A stretch of DNA of 64,000 nucleotides. Source: Chaenocephalus aceratus. Taxonomy: Eukaryota; Chordata; Actinopteri; Perciformes; Channichthyidae. Where the stretch lies: positions 5,495,281 through 5,559,280 of the forward strand of contig CM043790.1 in assembly GCA_023974075.1 (NCBI GenBank). The letters are read 5' to 3'. Positions 1-13,182 of this stretch are shown here, piece by piece. The stretch's first letter is position 1; every line of letters begins with the position of its first letter. Both the position numbers and the translations under genes were made by a program. Under the pieces are notes generated by a model that did not search any database, had not been told where the DNA came from, and was given only the letters and a program-made list of their open reading frames with translations.

Positions 1-317
1 GACTCCTTTGTTAACTTCTGTGACATTATGACATCACTATGAAACACTCATGCTTATATTGGCTAGCGCTCAAACACATTGTATAGGCTAAGGGGCGGGA
101 CATCTCTTAAGTGTTTGTCCAATCACAAAAGAGATGGCCAGCTAACCAATCAGAGCAGACTGGGCTCTGGTTTCAGACAGAGGGGGAAAAGAGGTGCTGC
201 AGCACAGGCAGTATGAGGAAAATAAAGAGCATTTGAACATTAAAGCATGGAGACATGTCCCAGTAGAGACACTAATATGGACCTGAAAATTATCATAACA
301 GGGCCTCTTTAACGTCT
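1..317 (+). repeat. Dispersed fish repeat (family A), copy 1, cut by window start
   Basis: The core attatgacatcactatg, followed by ccaatcagagcagactgg and catggagacatgtccc, recurs in inverse orientation at 62035-62365 and in part at 39865-39980. It is non-coding. It resembles a non-autonomous transposon, but no ends are seen here. Confidence 0.6.
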
Positions 318-926
318 GTTGATGAGCTTGGGATTTAAGATTATTGCCAACAATTAGCAATTGTTCATGTGACAATAAAACCATTGAATCTGGAATTAGA
401 TCCAGTAATTTGTAAAAGGTTGTACTGAATTGATATAGTAGGATTCAAAATTGTGTAAAATGACACAAACAAGAATTTGAACCAGTGGGAATACACAAAG
501 TTTACGAATATTTTTATATGTATCCACTCTGGGAAGCATACATTTCTACAGCAAAGTTTTGGGTAATTCAGCCATTACTGTTCTATATATCTTGTCATGC
601 ATGTTTATGAAGAGGACCTTTTGCCGATTGGTGGTAAGGTCAAAGGGTCACTTAAACATAACAACCATTAATATTTACAGACAATTATGACTGATATCAG
701 CATTGTCATGTCTTCCTCGCCTGGGATCCTAAATCCCCCCCCCCCCCATCTTCCACCTCCCAGCCCCTTCATCCACCCATCCCTCCAGCCTTCACCCTGT
801 CTTCCCACAGTCTTGTGTATGTGACCTTTAGTCTGCCTATTGTTCTATAAGTGGGCCAAGAGGAACCAGTCATCTGCTACTTGAACCACCGTTTAGGAAA
901 AAGGGGCCGTGCTTATACCAGTTATG

Positions 927-930
<4 letters not shown>

Positions 931-986
<56 letters not shown>

Positions 987-988
987 CG
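931..988. repeat. (GT)n microsatellite
   Basis: About 26 uninterrupted TG units are followed by gcgtgcgc. Confidence 0.95.
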
Positions 989-1185
989 CAGGATATGAAC
1001 CATATGTTGTTAAGTGTTAATCCCATAAGGATATCCCATTGTTTATTTAAGGATTTGGGATAAGGAGCATATGCATATGGCCGTTGCATAATGATGACAT
1101 AACTACACAGTAATCTCTTAATAAATGGTGATTCTAACCCACTTGGACACATTGTGCTGATGTCGTCATATCTCCAACCACTCTA

Positions 1186-1530
1186 ACATTACATTACATT
1201 GCATTTAGCTGACGCTTTTATCCAAAGCGACGTACAATAAGTGCGTTCGACCAACAAAATACAAACTTGAAGAAAACAGAATCATATAAGTACATCAGGT
1301 TTCTTAGAGCTAAAACATTTCAAGTGCTACTCAACTGGCTTTAGATAAGCCAGTCCTTTATTAGTATATAAGTGCTTTGTTAATAGTTCTATCGCTCGAG
1401 GTGGAGTCGAAAGAGATGAGTTTTCAGTCTGCGCCGGAAGGTGTGTAAGCTTTCTGCTGTCCTGATGTCAATGGGGAGCTCATTCCACCATCTTGGAGCC
1501 AGGATAGCAACATTGGAAAACATCTGCCAT
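1186..1530 (-). mobile_element. L2-type LINE 3' end
   Basis: On the minus strand this reads the LINE C-terminal end (WWNELPIDIRTAESLHTF, RRRLKTHLFRLHLER), a 3' UTR, and the tail cgctttggataaaagcgtcagctaaatg ending in attacatt repeats. The same C-terminus occurs in the larger copy at 45088-46800. The copy is 5'-truncated. Confidence 0.75.
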
Positions 1531-1571
1531 TTTGAATAAGTGTCACTCGTCACTTTCAGTAATATGAACAA

Positions 1572-2060
1572 AGTAAAGTGGTTTCACATTGATGTAAAGT
1601 GTTAATCTCCATGTTTTACTGATTATGACTTTCATTTAAGAGCTCCAACTGTTTATCACATTTCATTTTTATTCTTCTATAATTCTGGATGCCAAAAAAA
1701 ACCTCCCAATTTATTACACATGAGCCCATGTTGCACTACAACTTTGAACACACTGAAATTGGTTTAAACGAAAAAATGCAGGAGAAAGGTGGATTGCAAA
1801 GAAAATAAAAGAAAGTTGTAAGAATGTATGTGGGTTGCGTAATATGCATTCATATAGCTAACGGTGCTACGGCTTGTTGCTGCCGAGCGCCATTCACCCA
1901 TTCACAAGACGTCTGATCTTTACTTCAAGCTATATTGATTGTTTTTGAGAAAATATATTACTGAAACATAGAGAACAATACACACACTTTGAATGTCATA
2001 AGAGTGGATGCTCCTGTGCCTCAATTAGCTGTGCTTTTAGAGAGAGACACAATGCGTCAA
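1572..2060. other. No gene seen
   Basis: This is A/T-rich non-coding sequence in which I see no exon or clear repeat. Confidence 0.5.
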
Positions 2061-2065
2061 AGATG

Positions 2066-2312
2066 GGTTAGCCTAGCCTAGCTTAAAGAGAGGAAACTTA
2101 GTGGAAATGCTAACCTAGCTTAACACAATCATAGGAAACACTGTGTAAATGCTAGCGCAGTTTAGCACAAACAAAGTAAACATACAGTAGTGTAAATGCT
2201 AGCCTAGCTTAGCACAAAGACAGAAACACAGTGTACACTCTAGCCTAGTTTAGTACAAAGAAAGGAAACACATTTTAAATGCTAACTTATCTTAGCACAA
2301 AGATGGGAAACA
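2066..2312 (+). repeat. Diverged minisatellite, about 45-bp unit
   Basis: About five imperfect units share the core gctagcctagcttagcacaaag followed by an aggaaacac..gtaaat tail, with period 40-50 bp. Units differ by small indels. Confidence 0.75.
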
Positions 2313-3445
2313 CAAGAAAATAAACCACAAACACAAAAATAATTGTAAACACAACAATAATATGTTATTGTTGTGTCCTACGTTCTCATTACATTTAAAT
2401 GTGTCTTTTATTTGAAAAACTCATTGCGGTGTCTAACTTTACCAAAGAAATAACTGGAAATGAGGATAGTGGTCAAAAAGGGGGTGTTATGAGGTTAGAA
2501 AGAGGAGAGGGAACATGGAAGTAAAGGGTCATGGGAGGGACGGATGAAAGCAGAAAGAGGAAGGAGAGGAGTAAAGAAAGAGCAGTGGAGGGCAGGAAGA
2601 AGGGGGTTTCCAGCCATGCATCTCTCTCAGCTCCTAGATTCATGGTAGTCATGGATTAGACAGAGAGAGACAGAAGGTCAGAGGTCACCCCCCCCCTGTC
2701 CTGACCAACCATTTGCTGCTGGGTTGTATTGCAGCACCGGAGGGGAAAGGGTCATTCACACACTTTATCCAACCCAGGGCGACAAAATGTATCATGCACT
2801 AGAAGAAAAAACTCTAATGCTTGCTAACATTGTTACAACTTTACAGAGTACCCTAGAGACACATAAAGTGAAGTAAATTTGATTTATATAGGCCAATATC
2901 ACAAATCACACATTTCCCATCTGATGAGGACTCACACTCTTTTAAATACAAAAGAGTGCTAAATGCTCCGGCTAGTCTCTAACTGTGTCTATGATGTTGA
3001 TTGATAGGCATTAAAGGTGTACAGTGGCTTTGAGAGCTTTTTTTGAAAAAATGTATGTAACTTTTCCTTAAACATAATGTAACTCAATGCTACCGTCAGT
3101 AAAATTAGCAATAGCTGTTGATGCACACTGACTGCTTACAGCTAACCGCTAACTTGCTCTACTCCAATTTCAACAGTGTTGTTCCTGATGTAGCATTATC
3201 ACCATAGATCTTTCCATTGCCCCCTCCCTGAGCCTTGGGATCTGGCACCATTTGACCCTCTAGTGGCCATTTGAAAAAAATCCAGTTTTTTGCACCGAGT
3301 TGCCTTATTTTTCAGCACCTGAGGTTGCTTCATGGCATAGCAGAATAATCAGAATTATAATCTATTCCCTAGGGGAATTTGACAGTTGGTCTAATTGTGT
3401 ATACAACTGAAAAATGCTTTATGGGAGTAGACAAAACCCTAAGCC
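2313..3445. other. No gene seen; purine-rich stretch and LINE-like tail
   Basis: Positions 2490-2680 are strongly purine-rich. Positions 2865-2920 (gatttatataggccaatatc) look like a common fish retroelement tail. No exon is recognised. Confidence 0.4.
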
Positions 3446-3448
3446 TAA

Positions 3449-4292
3449 TGCTACGTTCACACCGGACGCGATGCGAATATTCGCTTCGCTCTAAACGCTC
3501 CTATCGCATTACTCTAGTCTAATTGTCCGTTCACACCGGACGCGATGCGAATATTCGCTTTGCTCTAATCACTCGAGTTTCACCGCGGCTGCCAGCTGTG
3601 TTTACTCGCATCATTCAAACAAGACACTCTGGCTCGGGAGCTAACTACAACAAAATGAACATATTTTACCATGATTAAATTATAATACACGTTTCTAAAT
3701 GATGCCGACGTAACAACATAACGGTTAGTAAAAACCATGAATTAATGCTTGACAAGTCTGCAGACAGACGGCAGGCGAAAAAACCTTTTAGAATGCTTGT
3801 TTTCTGAATGAAGGTCGGGTCGATCAGGCTAAACTAACGTTGTATATGCTCACTCCACACTCATAACAACGGCCTACAGACATAAATAAACCAGCGACTG
3901 TATTCTCCATGACACAGGCAGTCTGTGGTTTGTACTTGTTTCACTTTTGTACAGTTTCTGAACAGATATGAGGAGCTGTGAGCTCTGAGTGCTAACTGCT
4001 AACAGCTAATGGCTGATGTTTTCTGGTTGAATGTCAGTAACGGCAGGCTGAGATCCTCACCGCTGATTGGCTGATTGAACGCGTCACGTGAATTTGACGC
4101 TCGAGTTGAAAAAACTGAACTCTCGCGTTTGACGCGGCACAGTTCAATCGCCTCAATCGCGTGATTCACGCCGCGTCCTCCGCTTCATGCTCGCCGTCGG
4201 AGCGAATTCGCATCTGTCCGCGTCTCTGCATTGACTTTACATGTAATCGCGCCGCCCCCAAACATCGCATCGCGTCCGGTCTGAACGCAGCA
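3449..4292. mobile_element. PIF/Harbinger-like non-autonomous DNA transposon
   Basis: An 844-bp element has terminal inverted repeats of about 27 bp (tgctacgttcacaccggacg at the left; the right end reads tgctgcgttcagaccggacg on the minus strand). TAA lies on both sides (3446-3448, 4293-4295), fitting the TWA target duplication of the superfamily. There is no transposase. The terminal module is repeated inside at 3527-3570. The interior is CpG-rich. Confidence 0.8.
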
Positions 4293-4295
4293 TAA

Positions 4296-5440
4296 CCCTA
4301 TTCCAGACAACATGTATTTTGTAGTTTCACTTGGAGAACTATACGTCTTTAACTGATCATTAATGTCTCAAAGGAGGGCCCTACTGATACGTGGAAACAC
4401 TTCTACCTTGTAGCCTTTAAATTGTAATCAGCCAACCTGTCGTAAAACCATGTCTGTTTCAAGCGTACTGAACACTTAATCCCACATACAGATATTGCAC
4501 TCCTTGGTAATAGGTACACTAACAGTAGTGTGTTGTAGCTACGATCAAAATAAACTATTAGCCACTAAGAGGGTGAATGCAGAGAGGTCTGTCTGACACA
4601 CTGTATCCAAAAGCCTATTTTCTACATTTTGTAATCCGTCAAAATAATCTCTGTCAAATGTTGATAGGACAGATAACAAGTTATGGGTTTCAATTCCTGA
4701 CCTGAAATTATCACAGCTGATTCCCGTAGTAATTAAAAAGACACTTTTTGACCCATAATATTCACCATGGGCAAGTAGCGTAAGTCTACCTACCCGTACT
4801 TCTTTTTATTTATTTTTGCTTGATTGTTAGCAATGTAATTGTACAGTATTGCTGTTTCTCTTATTTCGCTTAATGTCTTATGTTGGAAAATGATATAATG
4901 AAATCTAAATGGAAAAAATATCTCTTTACATGATGCTCTTGAAGTAGACATAATACAGGACCAAATAAAATAGAGATGAACAGGTACGCTGGTTATTTTA
5001 ATTACCCGCTAACATACACAAACACTTGTACACAGGTACTCACACATTTCCACACAGCACAAACACACAGGCCAACAATTTCCAACAGAGACACGGTGAC
5101 GAGACAAACACATTGCATTGAGTGAATTGACGCATTCAAGTACAGAACCTCTACCACATTTTCTTCCTTTTAAAAAGCCTTTATTTGACCATTTTTGAAG
5201 TGTTCAATCAAATGTGTGTTTCTATCTAATGAGATCAGTGATAGTTAGTGTTGTTGTTGCAGACATGCCAACCTTTCCAAAGCCAAAAGAGGTAGGTTTG
5301 CGCGTGGCAAATGTGCACGCCCAAAAGAGGTAATCAGAAGAAATGGAACCCCAGTAATTACAGGTATAAACCATATATTTAACATATATTGCATCATCTT
5401 GTGCATTTTTCAGAAAGAAGTGGTAGTTTGGTAAACAGTG
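4296..5440. other. No gene seen
   Basis: A/T-rich non-coding sequence with a short aca-rich patch near 5020-5080. No exon or complete repeat is recognised. Confidence 0.45.
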
Positions 5441-5945
5441 ACATCAACGACATGTCTGGTCTGTAAAATGCCAGAAAAGTAAAAGAATGGGAGATAAATA
5501 TCCCAAAGTCTCCAAATGTTATTATATTTGTAATGTGCTTCTGGTCGTCTTTCAGTTGAGACAGTGTAGATGAAGGATGTGTCAGGATGTAGAACTCTTG
5601 TGTGAACATTGGATAAAGCCAGGTTCATATTCTTGTTTCATGTTGTTGACATATTAGAGTCAAAGGTTTGCACAGAGCGAAATATCTTTGTGTTGCGCCA
5701 TAAATCAGAAAATACTGCATTAAAAAGTCCTTTCCTGCATTTTTCTACTGATAAAGTGAGATATAAATAATGTCCAGGCTTTCAGATTGCTGTAGTTCAC
5801 TAAACGAGACATTAACGACATGTTTGGTGTTAAAAATGTCCGAAAAAGTGAAATAATGGGAGATAAATATCACAAAATCTCAAAATTGTATTATATTTTT
5901 GTGTGTTTGTGGTCCTGTTTCAGTTGAGACACTGTAGGATGCTTC
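5441..5945. repeat. Diverged direct duplication, about 345-bp offset
   Basis: Positions 5441-5575 and 5795-5940 share gacat(c/t)aacgacatgt, a block with gggagataaatat, and the segment tttcagttgagaca. It is probably an old transposon-derived repeat and is non-coding. Confidence 0.6.
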
Positions 5946-6834
5946 CGGAAAAGACCAAACACTGGATGTCTTTCAGTCGCCAACATGTGTTTTCGAAACA
6001 CTGATATTAACGGGGAAACCCTGCAGGACTCAAATGCCTCGTCTCTGTTCCCCTAAACTCATTTGGGAGTGATGACTGATGATTATCAGTCCCGGGGGAC
6101 TGCGGCAGGCTGGCTTGACTGTGTTTTCCGAAGTGGAGGCTGGCTTGACCGCAGTCCCGGGGGTAACGCTGCCCGTTGTTTCTCTTTCAGAAACACAGAG
6201 GACTGTTTGTATGATGGGATCACAGACACGCTGCAATCGGTTTCCGCTAAAAGTGGAGTCCAGTGTCTATGGAGTGTCCTTTTTATTTTTATAATTTGGG
6301 AAGAACGAAATTTGGTAGGAAAAGCCAGCTAAATCGGTAGGCGGTAGAAACATGTCAAAAGCGGTAGACTACCGCCCAAATGGGTAGGGTTGGCCGGTAT
6401 GGTTGGCAGGTATGGTTGTTGTCGTACTGGACTATGTTGAGATGTATGTTTTTATTCTTGCCTTTTTATATTAGTAAATGGAAACTTTCCAAACATATAG
6501 TTGAATGCTTCTCCAACTCAACATTAATGTATTTCAATCTTTAGCTGTAGTATTGGATACCATTAAATGTTAAGGCAACCAATAAAGTTGCAACTGAGAC
6601 AATAATGTCATCCAACAAAAACCATATATAGATAAAGATTCAAAATGAAACTGGACCACTATATAATGGGGGGCAGACCACACTGACTGCAGCCGGTCAG
6701 CAGTAAGTACAGAGTGGCTACCTCTATAAGTCTTCGGGGGGGGGGGGTAGAGACAGAGTGAGGGGCTCCCATTGAGGAGTGTATTGTCTTGGGCTTTTCC
6801 TCTTGTTAGCACCCTTGGCCTCAGTGTGCTGTGA
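5946..6834. other. No gene seen; repeat fragments
   Basis: The segment tggaggctggcttgaccgca at 6136 recurs at 24467, so part of this interval is a dispersed repeat. The open frames here have no family similarity I recognise. Confidence 0.4.
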
Positions 6835-6900
6835 GACACACACACCACACACACACACACACACCCGCACACACACACCCCCCCACACCCCACTCCCTCC
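6835..6900. repeat. (CA)n microsatellite, interrupted
   Basis: CA units are interrupted by ccg and a C-run. Confidence 0.9.
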
Positions 6901-7669
6901 CTGTCCTTTTTCGGATCACTTAACAGGACAATTACTCTATCCATCTTTTCATCATGGTCTATTGTGTTTGTACCCTCGGTTTAGAAAGCTTTTATGGGGA
7001 AACCATCTCTTTCTCTGCTTTCAACTCTTTCTTCTCGCCTACATTCACATTGTACCATTTATAACAGTGATGCTACTGATTTAGGTTCAGGGTCAGTAGC
7101 AGACATGTTACTTGATTTATACTGACTTGATATATAACCTTTAATGAGGAGAACTTATAATTGTATCCCTTTTCTAACATATTTTTGCATTTCTGCGCTT
7201 AATAATTGCTGCTGCTAAGAACATGCTGGCATGTGCCGGTTGGTTTTGTAGGTGTGTGTCGTAATGAAAACAAAATGAACAAAGTCAGATAAGAAGATGA
7301 ATATTAAAACGGTAATCCTAGTTTGAAAATGTGGAGAAAGTGAGAAAGAATGCAGGAGAAAGGAATCATTGCTAGCGTAGCGCTATGGAAAGCCTCTTCA
7401 CACAGATTTTTGTTTTGTAGAAAGGAAGCATGGCTAGTGCTGGTGTCAGCACTTTACAAACAACTAACCACTTAATGAACCAACAACACTTCTCTGGATG
7501 AGAAGAGACGATGTGTTAATGTTTTAAAGTCTACAATTGAATGTAGCCCAATCAAATTGCAAGCTATCAGCTACATACTTGTTGACTACTAACAACATTA
7601 TATTGAATGAGAACATCATGTAAGCCTTGTTTGAGGGCATCGACCTGAAATGGACTGTATGTTTTATAT

Positions 7670-7855
7670 AGGCCTGCTAACAAAGGACTGGCTTCTCTAA
7701 AGCCAGCTGAGTAGCACTTGAAATGTTGTAGCTCTATGAAACCTGATGTACTTATGATTCTGTTTCTTCAAGGTTGTATCTTGTTGGTCGAACGCACTTA
7801 TTGTAAGTCGCTTTGGATAAAAGCGTCAGCTAAATGCAATGTAATGTATGTAGCA
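7670..7855 (+). mobile_element. L2-type LINE 3' tail
   Basis: The segment ends with cgctttggataaaagcgtca and gctaaatgcaatgtaatgta, the same tail as at 1186-1300 in the opposite orientation. Only about 185 bp of 3' UTR remain. Confidence 0.7.
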
Positions 7856-8382
7856 AAAGTTTTGACGGAAAAGGTGATTTTTGTAGCATAAAATCAGTGT
7901 AAACTCAGTCATAAAGGTTATGGCGCTGAGTGCTAAGGCTGAGGCTAAGGCATGGTTGATTGAGATTACTCAGGACCCTTGGGATGAAGTGTTTATGTAG
8001 CAGGTCATACAAGATTTCATAATATTCCATTACCAATAAGAAGACAGCAATCGGTCTGCCTTTGATTTCAAATGAATGCTATACACATTGGCAGAAGCAC
8101 CTTTTTCAATAATAGTGCAATCAATTGTCCCCTTAAATGTTCAAGTAAGTTCTTCAGCTTTAAGCCCCCAGCGGAAGCTCAGCACAGCACCATCCCCCCT
8201 TTCAGAAAAGCAGCAGTTGGGGCTGAAGGTGGGGGGTGAAGGGCAGATTCTTTGAGAAGAAGCCCTGGTCCGTCCTCTGTGCTGGTGTCCAGACTTGATA
8301 GCCGTGCTATAGCAGGCCATTCAAGGATTTAAAAGGCGCTGACGCACTTGAGAGCGACCGAGAGCGTCCTTCCTTCCCCTGA

Positions 8383-8439
8383 CACACACACAAACGCGCA
8401 CACACACACGCACACGCACGCGCGCGCACACACACAACA

Positions 8440-8470
<31 letters not shown>

Positions 8471-8472
8471 CA
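8383..8472. repeat. (CA)n/(CG)n microsatellite
   Basis: Alternating purine-pyrimidine sequence includes cgcacgcgcgcgcaca, a good Z-DNA candidate. Confidence 0.9.
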
Positions 8473-8473
8473 A

Positions 8474-11400
8474 TTGTTTTAGTGTGTGTTGGCCCGCTGG
8501 TCTGTTGTGTGGAAGCTAATTCATAGCAGCTTATACATTTGTCAGACTACTGTAAATGCTCTGATCAGTACGTGTGTGCTCGGCCATTTCTACACAATCT
8601 TTGTATTCAAACAGTGCATTGCAACAATGAGTTGTACAACAAGTCCTCTTGAACGACAACACACATCAGTTTTTAACTACCTTTAAGACACATAAACATT
8701 TCCTGATCAGCAGGATGATATCATGTGTCTGCCGGTCTTTGACTGTTACACGTCACTCGTACATTTACGGATGCAACAAACGGGCGCTAACATTTGACTG
8801 AGCATCCTCCTTCTGCGAACGTTGTGACTCTGTAACGACGTCACTTGACTTCTTCACTTGCACCATATGGACGTATCGTTGCCTCGTGGGGTCCTGTCTC
8901 CGTTAGCATTATGTTTAATTTAGCAGTAGCTTTATTTTTCCTTGCTGTAATCTTTTTGATACTCTTATGCAAACAATTCTCATTATAGAATCATACGACT
9001 GAACCATGAAATGTGAGAGGTCCAGTCATATTTCCTCAGTAAATGTATTTATATCTCCCAGACACTACGATGGTTGGTTCCCTGACTGAATAGACGTTCC
9101 CCCGTTAAGTAAATTAACTTTAGAGAAGTTGTAGTTGCAACAATGAATATTCGTCATTGTTTAAATATAAATCATGTTCGTTTGATTACGACGGTTATTT
9201 TAAAAGAAATGTTAGTTGACAGCTCCATTTCAAATGACCCGACATAGTAGCCAAGTAACTGCCTCTGATGTTCCATTACTCTCCCTCCCTGTCTCTGAAG
9301 TCACTCGGTCAGGTCCATTTCTTTTCATTAATCTCCAGTGAAAGATGGTTAGCTTGGGTTCCTCAGCATGGAGACCTCTGTGTGCTCTCTATAGCTGCCA
9401 CCACATTCATCTTCAGCATTATCCCTGGGTTCACACACTCAGTCTCTTTCATCCTCCACCTGCTTGTATCTTAGTTAGCGTCTTTGTAAAGCTGTGGATG
9501 TATGTTTAATTGGAACATTGGGGACAATGTGGTACAGAACTTTAAGATTCATTGGATTCACGGATAAGCATTTCAATATATTTTACAAAAACGAGGCATA
9601 AGAATGTGCTGTCAGGTCCTAGATGCTCATTCCCTAAAGAGAACAACATTCCCATATATGATCTGTATCTCGTTATGAAGCCCAACTCACGTCCAGAAAC
9701 TATAATGGATGACATGGCAGAAGGCTAGCGAAGCTGATCACCACAGATCAGGCTCTATTGTAAGAGGGATCAATCAAAACGTATCAATAGAAACTTTAAC
9801 GACTATTGTATGCCGCGTCCAGAGTATGACCCTGGACGTGGCCACCCTGAGGAACTGAGGTTAAAGGTCACACACACAGACAGAGAGAGACGTTGCCACA
9901 CAGATCTGTGTCTCCGGCTCTCTCCGATGGACATCTACACGCTGAACCACTGAGATCTCTGTTTGTCAAGGAGTGAGAGTTTTACAGTAACATGTAAGGA
10001 GTGAGGACACATGTGAGATCCATGGCTTCTGAAGTCACAGTCTATGAATGTTTTATTTCCCATCTTCCTCGTTAGGCTCAGAATCGCTGGAGCATATCCA
10101 AGCGTGTATTGTGTGAGAGGAATTGTCCATCCAAGAAAGCCTGCCAGTCTAACACAGGCAGACCCAAAAGGTATCCACACTCGTTGTTGAGGTGTGTTCA
10201 GGTGACTGCAAAACCAACCTTTGATTTCATTTGGTTCAGACTCCTGATCCAATAGACACCATAGCGACAATGTGTTAGTCCATCGCTGGCTACCCAAATC
10301 CTATTGGTTCCTATGGGAAACAGTACCTCTTCAAATAAAATACTACTACTAGAAGGGTACAAGGGATGTAATGCTTTTGAAATGTGCCATCATTGCCATT
10401 GCCAATAAATGGCAAACTCTTTCCTGTAGACAATGGTCACTTCTCCCTATTTTGGAATATATCTTGATTATCAAAACTTAAATATACAAGCTTGTGAATA
10501 TAAAGATTTTGAATGAGAATATAACTACAATTTGCAGTTTTATGAACCATCCAACCTCGAAGCTTTGAATTGTGTGAATACAGCATTGGGATATATATGT
10601 TAGAGTATCCAATGTATTTGCAAATGTCTAGGTCTACTCAACTTTCAGAGGAAACATTGTATTGCACTGGACTACCTTTATACAACAGATAAAGGTCATT
10701 CTCACTATGATTTTACATATGAAACAAATAATGAAACATGTGAAATGTCATACTGTGTATGCTTTGCAAACCCACAGGTGTTTGGGGTCATGCAGCTGAT
10801 TAGACTCAGGGTGGAGATGGGCAACGTTGCATATGTTGTTGCCCTAGATAACGTCTGCATAAGAGAGAACATAATTAACTTTTAGGAGTTTGATTAGTCC
10901 ACCATTTAACCAACTGAAAGAATTCATTGTGCATAAGGAATCCCTTTACTTGTATACGTTACATTTAGTTTGCTGTTAATACTAATGTAATTGTGAGAAT
11001 ACAGGCAATCAACCCGTAACTTGTTGTACCATTACTTTTAATTGAGTACTAGATCTCATGTACTTATATTCCACCTCTGCTGCTCCCACAATCTGCAGTT
11101 AAAACAAAAGATTGTGTTGATTAAGATGAATTCATCAACTATGGTGTTGTCTTTTATTCACAACATGCGTAGATTGACTTGTTCTCCAGTGGCATGGTGT
11201 AAGACTTACAGGCCCCTCCCCCATTGCAAAAGGATGGGAAAAAACATGATTTCTCAGGAACTAAGTTAAAGAACTAAAACATTATACAGTAACCAATCCA
11301 GGATAGTTGATTTGGACTTTAAATTAATTTAAAATGCCTAAAAGCTGTGTGTATTGTGCTCCATTTTCTAATTGGACAACAGAGTCACAATGGGTATACT

Positions 11401-11521
11401 GCGGCTGTCATAACAGCAGAGGTTTTAGTTTAAAAAAAGATTTATTAGGTGTAAAATATCTAAAGTTTAAACTCTGAGTACAACATGATGGAGTGTACAC
11501 TGTGGCATGTAGTGGCATATA

Positions 11522-11522
<1 letters not shown>
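8474..11522. other. No gene seen
   Basis: About 3 kb of A/T-rich sequence has short open frames but no splice-supported exon and no recognised protein family. Confidence 0.5.
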
Positions 11523-11567
<45 letters not shown>

Positions 11568-11568
11568 C

Positions 11569-11639
<71 letters not shown>
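11523..11639. repeat. (GT)n microsatellite, compound
   Basis: TG units are interrupted by gcgtgcgtgcg and one gg. Confidence 0.95.
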
Positions 11640-12589
11640 CACAGTAAGACAGTAACTCTATGGGGGAGTATCATTCTGAATGTAGTTCATTAAAGCTAAA
11701 CTCTCAAATTGAAATGTTATGAAAACATATTTTTTCGATGTTTCTAAAGTGAAAGCACAGTAGTTGTTCTTTTTAACCCTCTCCTCACCTACTTCATACA
11801 TCTCTGAAAAGAGTGTTTTTGTAGGGCATGATTTAACAAAGTATCAGTCGAAGACAGTTAATACAATAACTATAGTTTGTAGTGCCTGAACTCGTAAAAA
11901 AACCACCTTTTTTTAGCTTTCATTTTTAGTTGTTGGTCTCTCTCTCACTCAATCACTCTCTCTCTCTTTTATCAAGTTAGCCAAGTCTCGCTCTGGTACC
12001 GGAAGTGCACGACATCTTTCTTCAAAATAAGAGGAACGACATTTGTCAGTTCAGCAAAAGTTCAATATTTAATTTCTTGGCTACATCAAATCATATGCTT
12101 GTCTTGCTCATCAACATTTTCCATAAATACTTTAATATGATACTACCTAATGTAAACTAAAGTAAGTATAAACATCCTTTACATCCTACTTCACTATATT
12201 GATCTGACATCTAGGTACTAACTACATAAACCAAGATTATTAAAAGTATTTTTTGTTGTATATAAAATAAGATGTTTAAACAAAATAAACGATCCACAAT
12301 TAGATACATATGCTCGTGTTGACAGCTGAAAGATTAAGAAAATAATTCATTACTATATTGATATATTAAGAGAGACTTAAAACATGTCATGTAATCTCTT
12401 TGCTATTACTTTAATACTTTCTTATTTATCCTCAATAATTGGGATATACTTACACAACTAAAGTAGGCTAAGTGATCCAAACAGCTCCTCCACCACCTAA
12501 TGTTGAGGGAACGACCTTTTTAAATAGTGTGTGATCTTCAAACGTAGATGAAAAATGAAAACGCTGTGCTGCTTTAATTTTGACAGCTT

Positions 12590-12720
12590 CTGCCGGAAGT
12601 GTATCCTTTATGCTAATCAGCTTGACGAGGCCGGGCATTGATAAAGCGGCGCCGCGGCAGGGGGGTGTCGGTGAACATACATGCTGCCTCCGCTCCGTCT
12701 GGCCCTCCGAGTGCCCTGTG
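12590..12720 (+). promoter_or_regulatory. Possible ccnd1 proximal promoter/5' UTR, GC-rich patch
   Basis: About 270-390 bp upstream of the ccnd1 start codon, an A/T-rich background gives way to a CpG-containing patch (ggcgccgcggcag near 12647). It also holds a perfect ETS-type site CCGGAAGT at 12593-12600 and an octamer-like ATGCTAAT near 12610. A second CCGGAAGT occurs at 11999-12006. No transcription start can be read directly. Confidence 0.35.
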
Positions 12721-12978
12721 CAACAAAAGAAAGTAACTTTAGGACCGAAGGAAAAAGAAATAAACTAGCACAGTGACTTCACGGAGACAACCAAGGGACC
12801 ATTCAATTCACTACTTCTAACATTCCCACTGTTAAAGTGGTAATATCTCCCACGAGTAAAAAGAAAGTTGTAGAACAAAATGTGGAGCGGCTTTTAATTA
12901 GTAGTTGTTAGCTAATGCGAAGTTACTTTTAAGGTTTGTTACCACATTTAAACAGACACAGTGCTGCAGGCACGGGGA

Positions 12979-13182
12979 ATGGACCCCCAGTTATTGTGCT
13001 GTGAAGGGGACAGGCCTGTCGTCCGGAGGGCCTACCGGGACTCCAACCTGTTGAATGACCGGGTCCTGAACGCTCTGCTGCGGGCTGAAGACAAGTACCT
13101 CCCCGCTGCCAACTACTTCAAATGCGTCCAGAGAGAAATAGTCCCGTGCATGAGGAGGATAGTGGCTACCTGGATGTTGGAG
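12979..13182 (+). CDS. ccnd1: ccnd1 exon 1
   Basis: This exon encodes residues 1-68, from MDPQLLCCE to IVATWMLE, and ends in phase 0 at a strong donor (gtgagt at 13183). It carries the RB-binding LLCCE motif and the first cyclin-box helix. The N-terminus is two residues longer than in human CCND1. Confidence 0.93.

Noticed and set aside
9935..10297. 120-codon open frame on the minus strand
   Set aside because: No recognisable domain, no splice context and no repeat family; probably chance.
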